A stretch of 64,000 nt of DNA from Gibbula magus (Eukaryota > Mollusca > Gastropoda > Trochida > Trochidae): assembly GCA_936450465.1 (NCBI GenBank), contig OW388304.1, positions 6,764,700-6,828,699 of the forward strand, written 5' to 3'. Positions within the stretch are counted from its first letter, which is position 1, and every line of letters starts with the position of its first letter. This document shows positions 34,322 to 46,633 of the stretch, one piece after another. Below the pieces are notes generated by a model. That model did no database searches, was not told where the DNA came from, and saw only the letters and a program-made list of their open reading frames with translations. A program made the translations under genes and the position numbers.

Positions 34322-37300
34322 AAATGCATCATGCAATACCCAATGACTTTCAGTGCACATTTTGTGTGTGGAATATTTACCTCCGTCCATGCCAGTTGTG
34401 AAGTGAGTGGAATATGTTTAAAGGAAAGCTCAAGCTTATATATTTTAAAACGTGTGTATAATGTCTATGAATTTTAAAACTTAAATTCAATTCAAGTATT
34501 GCTCTATTGGGTATTGGCCAGTCTTTATTGATTGCTGTTTGACAAAGGGACATGTTATATGGATTGTTGAGTATATTAAGACGCATTATCAATGATATAC
34601 AAAGACAGCATTCCATCGGGTGTTTGGGGATGACATCGTGGGAAATTTCTATTCATGAATAATCGTCAAAGGTTGTGCCTTTGCCTCATCGATCATATCC
34701 GCAAATTTCATTAATATGAATAAACCACGAAGACTTGACACAGGTTATTAATCATCCTTGAAAGTTCTTCCTTGCCTTGGACTGATTTGTTAATGAAAAT
34801 AGCAAGATGAACTAATTTCATTTATTTATTTACTTGTATATGAAGGGATTCAGTATAATTTCTTTTAGCGACTCAAATGATTAAACAATGTCAATTCTAT
34901 GATTTATGAACATATGAAATAATATCACTGACATAGTGAAATAATATGGTTTTCCTTGTATGTCAACATCACTCATTATTCGATTTGAGAACACTCAGGA
35001 TTCACTTAATATTTTGATATCGCTCAAATTCCAATATCTGAAGAGAACCTTTAAAATTGCTCATCATATATTCACCAACTTACATGAAAAAGATTGGAGA
35101 TAAAATGGTAAGAAAACAATATAAACTATGATGCCCAGGTGATGAAAACGTTATACACTATTTTCATGAAGTGGAATGGCACATTAACTTGTTAAATAAT
35201 GTCTCTCGTTAAATTAATTCACATCTTATCATTTCCTTCTACTAGATGGCAAATCTTCCTTGATTGACGCTCATTATGCTTTTCACATTCCTTCGTGATA
35301 TTACCAATCATGTGATATAACCCTTGATATAACACCCATTCCAGGGTGATATAATAACATCAATAATTACAATTATTACATACATAAATACATATATAAA
35401 GCTATCAACGAATTGACACACCTCACGCAGGACATCTTCCATTTGCTGACCAGCCGTGAAGACACGTACTTACGTTACTCTTATCAATGTTTCATGTATA
35501 ATCCCACAGAGGTTACTCCCGTCAGATTTCCGAATGTAACCTCTGTCAACGTTCTATTTGGGCTAAATTTTCGGCAAGAAATAGAGAATTTTGATTTGTT
35601 GCAATGGTAATGAGTTGTACAATGTGCGACTCCGTTGTAAAGGTGCGATTTGCCAAAAATGCATGCAATTTTTGGAAACAGAAATGAAGGATTAAATGTA
35701 TATTATTTTGTTATTGTGTTTTCCGTGATTTTTTAAAACTATTGAACATAAACATGCTGGTAAATAAATAATACGAAGTGAAAGATACAATTATTTGTAG
35801 TATTTATACAAGGAATATTCGAAGGACGTATGCTAATTAGAGAGATCAGTTACAGCCAAAAGCTAAGATCGTGGTATCTCGGTCAATGTAGTGGATGTAA
35901 GATACGATTTGGATAAATAGCAGGGATATGATATTTGGTACCCGTTAGTAGGGCTGTGCAATATTATCGATATACCGGTATATATCGGTACAAAGTGTGT
36001 ATTGTAATAATTGCAATATGATTTGTGATATCGCAATATATCGCACCAATGCATTTCAAGTAAAATTATGTTTAAAATCTTGCTTTAAGGCACAGACACA
36101 TGGTTTAATTCTCCAAAAAATTTTTGATGTGCAGAAATATGTGTTGGATAAATGATTGGAGACATTTTTTTTATGTAAATATCATTAGAATGTGCTTACA
36201 TATGTACCTTAAGAACTTGTTGTATATAGTTTGTAAGATCTGAAAGGCATTTTATCAAATTATTCATGTTTAAATCGCATAACGATGTATAAAAGCTCAA
36301 TGTAGAAATCATTCAATATATCGCAGTATTATTGCAATATGTGTGCTGTATATCGCAATATATCGCAATATGAATTTTGCCACAATATCCAGCCTTTCCC
36401 GTTAGGGTATTTTGCTAGAAACGAGAAATATGGCTCTAATAGAACGGATGTTATGGTCGAAAAATTGAAGGGAGTTATCTCTGTGGGAAGAGAATGAATG
36501 GTTTGAGGATGTATATTCTGACGCGAAACAAACGATACCAACAACAATTCAGAAGTGAAGTGTACACTTGTATGTTCTATATATAGAATACGGTAATTGC
36601 AGCTGTTTAATCTCTGAATAATGACTATCACGGCCGCGTCATACCAAAATATGTTAAAAATTGGAGTTGTTGCTTCCCTTGTTTGGAATGCAGCATGAGG
36701 ATAGAACAAGACTTGAAATGGCGCTGCACTGTCGCTGTCGGGTGATTGTAATTATTTATTATTATGTTAACTTACGTTTTATTTATTTCCTATGTCTCTT
36801 ATTATATTCTGATTCTACTTGGACGAGAATATAGTGAAAAATAGTGGCCAGAAGCTATATATGACATAGGCTATATGGATAACATTGGCTGTACAACTTA
36901 CTATAGTTCCTGGACTATCTTTTCCTCTCTGGTACTCGCTTTAATCATGATACTAACGTCTGGTAGCATATTGGATCTAAGATCCACTCCTTTGAAGACA
37001 CTTCAAGCCAATTGAGAAACAAAGCTCCTGAATGAGCATTTGAGCTGAATTCATTTTAACAGATACTAGAACGTGTTTATAACAAGTCTAACTGAGTGTA
37101 TTTCCCCACTACAAATCGCCAGTCTTCGTGTCCATAAAAATAACCGATTGATGTCTAATCCTAAATGCAAATTTCTAGGTCATTTCCTTCGACCAATCTA
37201 TCTCTTAATCCGTTCCTCTCTTGTTCTAAGCACCTTAGACATTGACAACTATGCATAGACTCGAGAAGGATTGTTTCATTGGATAACCTAAACTATGATG

Positions 37301-37801
37301 TAGACAATAACTGCACCTCCGACCTACATATACCTTTGGGTATTACAAACCATGATGGTTTTAAAATGGATTACATGATGAGAATTCACGGCAATGGAAA
37401 TAATTGTTTATCAATGTCTGCTTTTCGTAATTCAGAAGCTGGGAGAAAAACGTCACTTCAAGACTGTATTTTCGAAATGAAGAAATAACTTGAAAATAGA
37501 AGATAGACTGTTTTAAATGGAGCCCGGCAAATCTCTTACATATCAAACACCAAATCACCAAGACAGGTCACTGAGCGCAGGAAACAGCATCAAAAGCATG
37601 ATTTTTAATTTCACCTATTAATTATAACTGGGTTTGTCTACTTTTCAGTAAACATTCCAATATACTCATACACATGAGATACGACAGTAACATGTACGCC
37701 AAAGTCAAATGTAAGTTGATTAAACTTTTATACATTTCAAGCAGTTGAAAATGTCATAGATAAAGATTGACATTTTGCCAATATAAGACATACATAGAAA
37801 A
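34322..37801 (+). repeat. Tandem segmental duplication 1, copy 1
   Basis: This segment and 37802-41031 are direct, adjacent copies. The left ends are AAATGCATCATGCAATACCC and AAATGCATTATGCAATATCC; the right ends share AAAATGTCATAGA and AAGACATACATAGAAA. The first ~870 bp differ at roughly 3% of positions. From 35194 to 35620 the copies are identical, and up to about 37010 they stay nearly so. Copy 1 alone contains the hAT-like insertion at 35949-36397. An open, ATG-less frame at 35413-35610 is identical in copy 2. A frame that is open over 39855-40052 in copy 2 (one hydrophobic segment) is broken here by a one-base deletion near 36869, and one at 37279-37488 ends earlier than its partner by a CAA-to-TAA change. 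Confidence 0.95.
35949..36397. mobile_element. hAT-like non-autonomous element with empty site
   Basis: The 8-bp sequence CCCGTTAG occurs on both sides (35941-35948 and 36398-36405). The duplicate segment has it once at 39434-39441 with nothing between, so this is a precise 449-bp insertion. An 8-bp target duplication is the mark of hAT transposons. The ends, TAGGGCTGTGCAATAT and the inverted GGATATTG/CAGCCTTT, are imperfect inverted repeats with the GGGCTG-type start known from animal hAT elements. Subterminal words ATATCGCAATATATCGCA occur near 36030 and 36348. No transposase is encoded. Confidence 0.85.
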
Positions 37802-40800
37802 TGCATTATGCAATATCCAATGACCTTCAGTGCACAGTTTGTGTGTGGAATATTTACCTCTGTCCATGCCAGTTGTGAAGTGAGTGGAATATGTTTAAAG
37901 GAAAGCTCTAGCTTATATATTTTAAAACGTGTGTATAATGTCTATGAATTTTAAAACTTAAATTCAATTCAAGTATTGGTCTATTGGGTATAGGCCAGTC
38001 TTTATTGATTGCTGTTTGACAAAGGGACATGTTATATGGATTGTTGAGTATATTAAGACGCATTGTCAATAATATACAAAGACATCATTCCAATGGGTGT
38101 TTGGGGATGACATCGTGGGAAATTTCTATTCATGAATAATCGTCAAAGGAGGTGCCTTTGCCTCATCGATCATATCCGCAAATTTCATTAATATGAATAA
38201 ACCACGAAGACATGACACAGGTCTTTAATCATCCTTGAAAGTTCAAGATCCAAGTTGCAACTTCTTCCTTGATTTGTTAATGAAAATAGCAAGACGAACT
38301 AATTTCATTTATTTATTTACTTGTACATGAAGGGATTCAGTATAAGTTCATTTAGCGACTCAAATGATTAAAACATGTCAATTCTATGATTTATGAACAT
38401 ATGAAATAATATCACTGACATAGTGAAATAATATGGTTTTCCTTGTATGTCAACATCACACATTATTCGATTTGAGAACACTCAGGATTCACTTAATATT
38501 TTGATATCGCTCAAATTCCAATATCTGAAGAGAACCTTTAAACTTGCTCACCATATATTCACCAACTCACATGAAAAAGATTGGAGATAAAATGGTAAGA
38601 AAACAATATAAACTATGATGCCCAGGTGATGAAAACGTTATACACTATTTTAATAAGGTGGAATGGCACATTAACTTGTGAAATAATGTCTCTCGTTAAA
38701 TTAATTCACATCTTATCATTTCCTTCTACTAGATGGCAAATCTTCCTTGATTGACGCTCATTATGCTTTTCACATTCCTTCGTGATATTACCAATCATGT
38801 GATATAACCCTTGATATAACACCCATTCCAGGGTGATATAATAACATCAATAATTACAATTATTACATACATAAATACATATATAAAGCTATCAACGAAT
38901 TGACACACCTCACGCAGGACATCTTCCATTTGCTGACCAGCCGTGAAGACACGTACTTACGTTACTCTTATCAATGTTTCATGTATAATCCCACAGAGGT
39001 TACTCCCGTCAGATTTCCGAATGTAACCTCTGTCAACGTTCTATTTGGGCTAAATTTTCGGCAAGAAATAGAGAATTTTGATTTGTTGCAATGGTAATGA
39101 GTTGTACCATGTGCGACTCCGTTGTAAAGGTGCGATTTGCCAAAAATGCATCATAATGCAATTTTTGGAAACAGAAACGAAGGATAAAATTTATATTATT
39201 TTGTTCTTGTGTTTTCCGTGATTTTTTAAAACTATTGAACATAAACATGCTGGTAAATAAATAATACGAAGTGAAAGACATAATTATTTGTAGTATTTAT
39301 ACAAGGAATATTCGAAGGACGTATGCTAATTAGAGAGATCAGTTACAGCCAAAAGCTAAGATCGTGGTATCTCGGTCAATGTAGTGGATGTAAGATACGA
39401 TTTGGATAAATAGCAGGGATATGATATTTGGTACCCGTTAGGGTATTTTGCTAGAAACGAGAAATATGGCTCTAATAGAACGGATGTTATGGTCGAAAAA
39501 CTGAAGGGAGTTATCTCTGTGGGAAGAGAATGAATGGTTTGAGGATGTATATTCTGACGCGAAACAAACGATACCAACAACAATTCAGAAGTGAAGTGTA
39601 CACTTGTATGTTCTATATATAGAATACGGTAATTGCAGCTGTTTAATCTCTGAATAATGACTATCACGGCCGCGTCATACCAAAATATGTTAAAAATAGG
39701 AGTTGTTGCTTCCCTTGCTTGGAATGCAGCATGAGGATAGAACAAGACTTGAAATGGCGCTGCACTGTCGCTGTCGGGTGATTGTAATTATTTATTATTA
39801 TGTTAACTTACGTTTTATTTATTTCCTATGTCTCTTATTATATTCTGATTCTACTTGGACGAGAATATAGTGAACAATAGTGGCCAGAAGCTATATATGA
39901 CATATGGCTATATGGATAACATTGGCTGTACAACTTACTATAGTTCCTGGACTATCTTTTCCTCTCTGGTACTCGCTTTAATCATGATACTAACGTCTGG
40001 TAGCATATTGGATCTAAGATCCACTCCTTTGAAGACACTTCAAGCCAATTGAGAAACAAAGCTCCTGAATGAGCATTTGAGCTGGATTCATTTTAACAGA
40101 TACTAGAACGTGTTTATAACAAGTCTAACTGGGTGTATTTCCCCACTACAAATCGCCAGTCTTCTTGTCCATAAAAATAACCGATTGATGTCTAATCCTA
40201 AATGCAAATTTCTAGGTCATTTCCTTCGACCAATCTATGTCTTAATCCGTTCCTCTCTTGATCTAAGCACCTTAGACATTGACAACTATGCATAGACTCG
40301 AGAAGGATTGTTTCATTGGATAACCTAAACTATGATGTAGACAATAACTGCACCCCCGACCTACATATACCTTTGGGTATTACAAACCATGATGGTTTTA
40401 AAATGGATTACATGATGAGAATTCACAGCAATGGAAATAATGGCTTATCAATGTCTGCTTTTCGTAATTCAGAAGCTGGGAGAAAAACCTCACTTCAAGA
40501 CTGTATTTTCGAAATGAAGAAACAACTGGAAAAAAGAAGATAGACAAATCTCTTACATATCAAACACCAAATCACCAAGACAGGTCACTGAGCGCAGGAC
40601 ACAGCATCAAAAGCACCAAAAAGCGATTTTTAATTCCCCCTATTAATTATAAGTGGGTTTCTCTACATTTCAGTAAACATTCCAATATACTCATATACAT
40701 GAGATACGACAGTAATATGTTCGCCAAAGTCAAATGTAAGTTGATTAAGGAAAAAGACACGCGTACGTATCGGTGTTATAATATATGTTTGGAATGTATC

Positions 40801-41031
40801 CTGCTTCATTCAAGAATGAGTACAATATAGTGATTATGAATAATTACTCAGACACAAAATCAAAATATGTCTTTGTCCAATCAACAGTGATTTTGGATTC
40901 TTGATTGAAAAGATGACATTTAATGCAATATGAAATATAACAATCTATCTTAAACTTTTATACATTTCAGGCAGTTGAAAATGTCATAGAGATTGACATT
41001 TTGCCAGTATAAGACATACATAGAAATGTAA
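37802..41031 (+). repeat. Tandem segmental duplication 1, copy 2
   Basis: Direct copy of 34322-37801. It lacks the hAT-like insertion and has 201 extra bases at 40749-40949. Uninterrupted frames here include 39745-39356 minus (129 codons, split by the insertion in copy 1), 39855-40052 plus (a hydrophobic run TIFSSLVLALIMIL) and 40316-40543 plus. None begins with ATG in a convincing way except internal Met codons, and none is recognisable. Confidence 0.95.
40749..40949. other. 201-bp indel between the duplicate copies
   Basis: Copy 1 reads GTTGATTAAACTTTTATAC without interruption. Here 201 bases lie between TTAA at 40745-40748 and TTAA at 40950-40953. TTAA duplication is the piggyBac target signature, but the ends (GGAAAAAGACAC and AACAATCTATC) are not inverted repeats, so a deletion from copy 1 at short homology is equally possible. 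Confidence 0.6.
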
Positions 41032-42454
41032 TTCAGTGAGACATATCTACCATTATGTAGCCCCTCCAGAAGGACACCAGACCATTCGTGTGACACACAC
41101 TATACATACTATTACCTTGGTAGTATTTCAGATGTATTTGTATTAAACATGAACGTTATCAATACATCAGTATAGCTGTTATATATTTGCTTGAAATCAC
41201 AATGGGTAACACCTCAAACTATTGTCAATAGATAATTCTTGCTGCAAATAACGTATGAATATTTTGTAAATGCATGTTGTTTATAGAAAATGTGGAACAA
41301 CTAAGCACAGAAACAACTATAGAAACAACGTTTTATCTTCAACTTACGTATCAAAATTATACTGTAATATGTAATAACAAGCTCCATTTCGTCTCTCTTT
41401 CAAATATAATTATTAATTTACTGTTGTGTATCCTAACTGCGCAAACACTCATCAAAATGCTATTCAGGCTACACTGAATGCCTCGTTATAAGCTTTTGAG
41501 TGAGTAATTATGTGGTGTCCACAAATACTTGCAATTAGTCAGTGGTATAACTCACTTTTCAACCTAATAACCATTTAAAGGATACTAATAATATCTTTTG
41601 ATTTTCTCAATATACACCATTAGAGGAGTTATTGAATTATTAAGAGAGACATGGGTTTGAGAGGAAACAAAGTCATGATAGTAATGCCAATCTACTTTTA
41701 GAAATGAAACAGATTTGTGAATATGTAACATTCTTACATAAAGCACTGAAGTTTCTATTTGTATTACTGTTCGGACAGTATTGCAACTACAAGCATGTTG
41801 AATATTTCTACTGAAATAAAATATTTACTTTATTTTGTTTTATACATTTTAACTGATTGATTCCTTATGCCAGGTTTGAATAGAGGAACGCAAAGCATCG
41901 TGAATATTGCTAAATGGTTTTAACAAAAGAACACGTGAATGGAATAGATACGGCCTCTGATACTTCATATGCTAAAAGGTTAACATTATGTGTGCACCTT
42001 TTAAAACAGGGAATCGATGGGAAACTCATATATCACACCTTCTCGTATCCTCAACATATATACATAATACATGCCATATGCTATGCAAGAGTGAAGTCCG
42101 ACTTATAGAAAGAACTCGTCGGCTATTTGTTGCAGTGAATATTTAATATTTAATGTCAACGTCATAGTATAGTGCAAGTTAGTAAACATGTTACAAAAGA
42201 TCCCGTTTATGTATACAGTTATACAATCCTCCTCTCCATAGTTACCCTAGTACGCCATGTCCTTATTGATACCACGTCATCCACAGTCTTCTAAGAACGT
42301 TCCAATACTTGCTACAGAATTGAAAAAAATACACAAAATTGTCATTACATCACCTTGTCATTTGGCATGTTTGGTAATTGCGTCGGAAAACAGTTACGGT
42401 TTTGAAAACACTTGATAATGTCATGCACAGATTTGCCAGGATAGTGGCTTATTA
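41032..42454. other. AT-rich stretch, no supported gene
   Basis: No repeat or gene stands out. A 64-codon ATG frame at 41914-42108 has no recognisable motif. Confidence 0.35.
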
Positions 42455-43085
42455 AGCCCTGTTTATACGGCGAACTTTGCACATATGCAAAGTTGCTTAT
42501 GGTAGTAATATACACACGTGAGTAAAAGTAAATTTGCTATGCGTTCATATGTGTTTAATGTCTGCCTATGCAAATGGGCTTCCAACTATTTTAATATATG
42601 AATAGAGAAAGCAATCCAATTAATATTTATTAGATGTAAACTAAATAAATGACATTAATTTATATCTGTCAACATTGTTTTGACTATTTCGCCCTAATTA
42701 TATAATGAAAATCGGATAGTCAGATGGATTTCGAAGGTCATCGCGTGCAAGAAGGAGATAATGCTATATATATAGAATTTGTAAAACAATATTAAGAGTT
42801 TCTAAAGTTATCTAATATATTTTCTCAACCTGTATGAAGTCACTATGTCTGTATACGACGAACTTTTACTAGAAAAGTGAAAATACCACATTTACTCACG
42901 GTGTAAAAATGTGCACCTGCCCCTGACTAGGTGCAAATTTGCTTACGGTAGTGAACAATTTACTTATGGTAGTAAAATATACATATGTGCAAATGCGTCC
43001 ATACGGCGAAGTTTGCTCATATGAGCAAATTTGCATATGTGTAATGCTTTACTCATATGCAAACGCTCGCCATATAAACAGGGCT
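42455..43085. mobile_element. PIF/Harbinger-like non-autonomous element
   Basis: The left end AGCCCTGTTTATACGGCGA and the inverted right end TCGCCATATAAACAGGGCT are near-perfect 19-bp terminal repeats. They are flanked by TTA on both sides (42452-42454 and 43086-43088), the 3-bp target typical of PIF/Harbinger elements. Subterminal parts hold repeated words such as GCAAATTTGC, CATATGAGC and TTGCTTACGGTAGT, with variants near both ends. Length is 631 bp and no transposase frame is present. Confidence 0.8.
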
Positions 43086-43088
43086 TTA

Positions 43089-44713
43089 GATGAGTTATAC
43101 TACATGTGTATGTTATCTGACACCCCGGACTGATATTTACATCAGCTCATTACCTGTTTACCAATTCGGTTGTTTGTATTGGAAATCCAAATATTTAAAT
43201 TATTCCTTTCATCAAATGAAGAGTTTTTGAAGTATCACTGTCGATGATAGAGAAGTCATCGAATATCTCCTAAATCCAGGTAGTTTTCGAAACAATTACA
43301 TTTCATTAGTTTAAGACTATTCTCACTGATGTCACTAAGGTCTTTGCGTTAAAGGCTTTATGAATATTTAATTTGTAATTAATCCATAGTCTTTCTGCTC
43401 TTCTTTTCATCTGAATTACAACTTACAAATACGAGTTGTTTAGTGCATATCTGTCACATTCACTGCAATTGATTTAATTATTTTGGATGGGGATGGTAAA
43501 CCGTAGGGTTAATATTTAAATTGTTCAAATAAATCAGATTTGAGATTAACTTTTAGTACTGTGACAATGTTGTGACGTGACATTTAATGTTAAGTTTATC
43601 CACTTTTTATTATGTCACCCGTGCAGAGAACAGTTGTTAATTTACTGATTTTGCAGAACAGAGATAACATAAACCTGTTCAATGAAGAAATGTCAATTGA
43701 AATGTTTAAATTGATATTACTGTAAAATGATTTTAATGTTGGCCTTACGCATCTGGAATCTGTGAATAAGAAGTAACATATAGTTCAATGGAGAATATAA
43801 CCAATGACTTGATTCATATCCTTCTGCTTTCACTCTCCACAATATGGTTCAATTTTCATACTTTTATTTGTTCTTGTTAGCGAAATACGTTTCACTGAAA
43901 TAATTTGATATGCCACATCTAAGCTCATTTTGGATAAAAATTGCACAGTCATAGCTGAAATTCATCTTAAAGCCATTACTTATTATTGTGTTAAGTATCA
44001 TTTAGAAAGAAATGCATATGAGGTGTGAGAATTTCCCTTTTGGTGATTTTGACAACAAAATTTGTACAGCCAAAATCAGAAAATTAATTATTTTAATTAT
44101 AACTTTGTAATTTTATCGGCAAAGTGAATAATGAAATGCCAAGAAGCGTATGGCAGAATAATGCCTCGTTACATTAAAGGTAATGTGAGTGTCAATTAAT
44201 GTGACATTGATATGTAGGACGGAATACAAATGGCTTTGATATGTCAATCAAATTTTCTTAACTGGAGGATTAGAAAATTGTCCTTCACTCCTCGACTAAA
44301 GGCTTTTGATTCGTATCGCCACAATTGAGATAGTTACGGTTTTAGCTTTGTAGGAGTTTAATCATTTTGAAAAGAACTCAACATATCCTTTGTTCCACCA
44401 CACGTTTTGCTGAAGTGAATTATCGAAGAAATAAAATGTTATTCATACCCTTCCGACCACCAATAAGAGCATGATAAAGTTTGTTAACTTGACATGTAAC
44501 GTTATGTGAGCGTAACTTCAACGGGCAATGATGTGTGGAAAATTCAAAATGTCACATTTGTAATTCAGTATTACTTATCGACAAAAGAAAGAGGTCATAA
44601 TAATTAGTTAGTGTTTTCAGCATATTACTATATAAGTATTGTTATACAGTGGAAATGATACTAACGTTTAAGTAGCTAATTACTCTTATTAGTATTTGGC
44701 GTATTTTGGTGGA
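43089..44713. other. AT-rich stretch, no supported gene
   Basis: I see no coherent reading frame, shared repeat or terminal inverted repeat here. Confidence 0.35.
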
Positions 44714-44954
44714 GGTTTATTCGTAGACAGAACGGGTTCGTAGACGCCAACTTCGTTAGTTTCGTAGACTGATTGGAGGTTGGTTTCGTAGGCGTTCATA
44801 TAATATGGAATCGATCATTATTTACTCAATGTTTCATGCACAGCGTTCATTATTGTCTTTTGGTGTTAATCTAAGCAATCAAATTTTTAATGTACATTAA
44901 AGGCTTTTATAAATCCGTCTTCGAAACCAAAGTCAGCGAACCCGTTCTGTCTAA
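44714..44954. repeat. TTCGTAG cluster and 16-bp inverted repeat
   Basis: TTCGTAG occurs four times between 44719 and 44792 with related spacing. AGACAGAACGGGTTCG near 44726-44741 has its exact inverted partner CGAACCCGTTCTGTCT at about 44938-44953. The right side lies in a 60-codon ATG frame (44890-45072) without recognisable motif. The pair could be the worn ends of a small inverted-repeat element. Confidence 0.5.
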
Positions 44955-45072
44955 TAGTATGAATAATTATGTCCACGAACATGTCCGGTCTACGAATCTC
45001 GGGTTCACATATTTGACTGATGCGTTGTTTTACAATGGATGTAGAATCTCTATTGCTAAGAGCAAATTTTAA

Positions 45073-45865
45073 AGTTGTTCATTATATATTCAACTAAGGC
45101 ACTTCAATACTTATTTTACAAGGGGACTGTATTAGAAAAGAGGTATTCAAAATATATGTATATATGTATGCTAACAATAAGATAGTGTGCCAAACTAAAT
45201 AGTCAATTCAGCAACTTCATCCCAGAAACCATAATAAAGGTACTGACTCTGCAATACGAAGGATCAATCGTGATTGTGAGTTGTTATTCACAAGGCGCTG
45301 TGGGGAAAAGGTTCTATCCAATACATTATCAATGTATCTCATACGAAATTATTTAACACGTAATTTGCCACGAAAAATAAATGATCATGCATTTGAAGAT
45401 AAATATAACTTAAAGCACGTGTCTGAGTCATGGTTAAAAGTGATTTGTTCCCAAATATATATGTATAATATCAATGGTGTAAATTAGCTTTCTCTCATTA
45501 TACGAGCTAAGTGCCTGGGTTTCACATTAATTAATGTTACATTAGCTTGTTTTGTGTCACCAAGCGAGGAAATTGAAACGTATAACCTGTGGTGATATAT
45601 GAGGATACAACAAAGCCGGTAGTGGATAACATAATTTACACATTGTACGTTGGCTCTTTGGGCTGGATAGCATGAATGTTAAATTAAGCATATCAGTGAC
45701 ACCACAGACTGAACGTTCAAGACGCTCTGATAAACCAGCTTTCAGCTAATCAATACGCGGTATGATTTCCATTGTCACTGGTACAGTTGGAGGTTAGGCG
45801 AGTTGGAGTTTAACGTCGTTTCCAAGAGTATTTCACTTATATTACAGCTACTTGTATAGTTGCAG
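45073..45865. other. AT-rich stretch upstream of an exon-like frame
   Basis: No gene supported. A 68-codon plus frame at 45281-45487 starts without ATG and is unrecognised. Words near 45715-45770 (GAACGTTCAAG, CAGCTAATCAA) loosely recall dispersed repeat B. Confidence 0.3.
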
Positions 45866-46114
45866 AGAGAAAGCCCGCAACACCATATGGCTATGCTTTG
45901 CGATGAAAACTGCGAGCTTCGGCTGGAACTAGCGAACCAAGGGTGGTTCTGTGTGAATTTCAGTGTAGCGGTAGAGTTGGAATGTACTGATTATCTAAAG
46001 AACATTTCCATTTACGGAGAGCATATGCTGAAGACATTGAAAGGAATTAACTACCGCAAAAACTCCCAAATCTCACATAATAATAAATTCAGGCTAACAA
46101 CTTCATACATCTGA
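45866..46114 (+). CDS. Candidate terminal exon, unidentified
   Basis: An acceptor-like CTTGTATAGTTGCAG precedes a frame that starts AGA GAA AGC and stays open for 82 codons to TGA at 46112-46114. AATAAA follows at 46125-46130. An in-frame ATG lies at 45887. The peptide is balanced in composition and includes MAMLCDENCELRLELANQG and FCVNFSVAVELECTDYL, with four cysteines in the first half. The G+C content is higher than in the flanks. I do not recognise a family, and no upstream partner exon is evident, so a decayed repeat cannot be excluded. Confidence 0.3.
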   Translation, partial: RESPQHHMAMLCDENCELRLELANQGWFCVNFSVAVELECTDYLKNISIYGEHMLKTLKGINYRKNSQISHNNKFRLTTSYI

Positions 46115-46508
46115 ACAAACAAACAATAAACAGCTAAAAACGAGTTTTTATTAAAATAAATGTGATCCAGCTTTTATTTTCGTTTGTACATAGTGTTCCT
46201 CAAAAGTTCAAAGTAAATTCTAGATTATTAAACATATACATAGAAACCTTGAAACTGTTAATTTTCAGTACGTTATGAAAAAAAGTAGTTTAGTGTTAAG
46301 ATGAAAAGTTCGTCAAATAGTACGTCGCCAATGACGTTTTCTATATACTTTTAGCTGTATTCTTTATAAGCATTTCTGTGAACTGCAGCTTAACTTAACT
46401 GGAATAATCTGTTCACGGATTGCAATGCGATCTGAGGAAAATATCAACTGTTGACATTTGCAAAATTGATTATTTCCTGAATCTTGCTTTTACAAAAGAA
46501 AAATCGAC

Positions 46509-46627
46509 ATGGTATTCGATATACTTATGCCTGATGACATTTCCAATAATGCTTGTGGTATTAATATGACATCTTCATGTTACACAGTGCAATGTACAGA
46601 TTATAATGGATATATACTGACAAGGAA
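46509..46627 (+). CDS. Candidate exon of a Cys-rich protein (5' part)
   Basis: An ATG frame reads MVFDILMPDDISNNACGIN, then MTSSCYTVQCTDYNGYIL, with three clustered cysteines and an N-x-T glycosylation site. The frame is open upstream of the ATG to about 46475. Coding character ends where a TTAA-flanked element begins at 46634. A GT at 46628 would be a weak donor (GTTTAA) ending the exon with two bases of a codon. The acceptor at 47268 supplies the missing third base, so the two candidate exons are phase-compatible. The function is unknown. Confidence 0.3.
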
Positions 46628-46633
46628 GTTTAA

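Noticed and set aside
40749..40949. piggyBac-type insertion
   Set aside because: TTAA is on both sides, but there are no inverted ends, so it is kept only as an unexplained indel.
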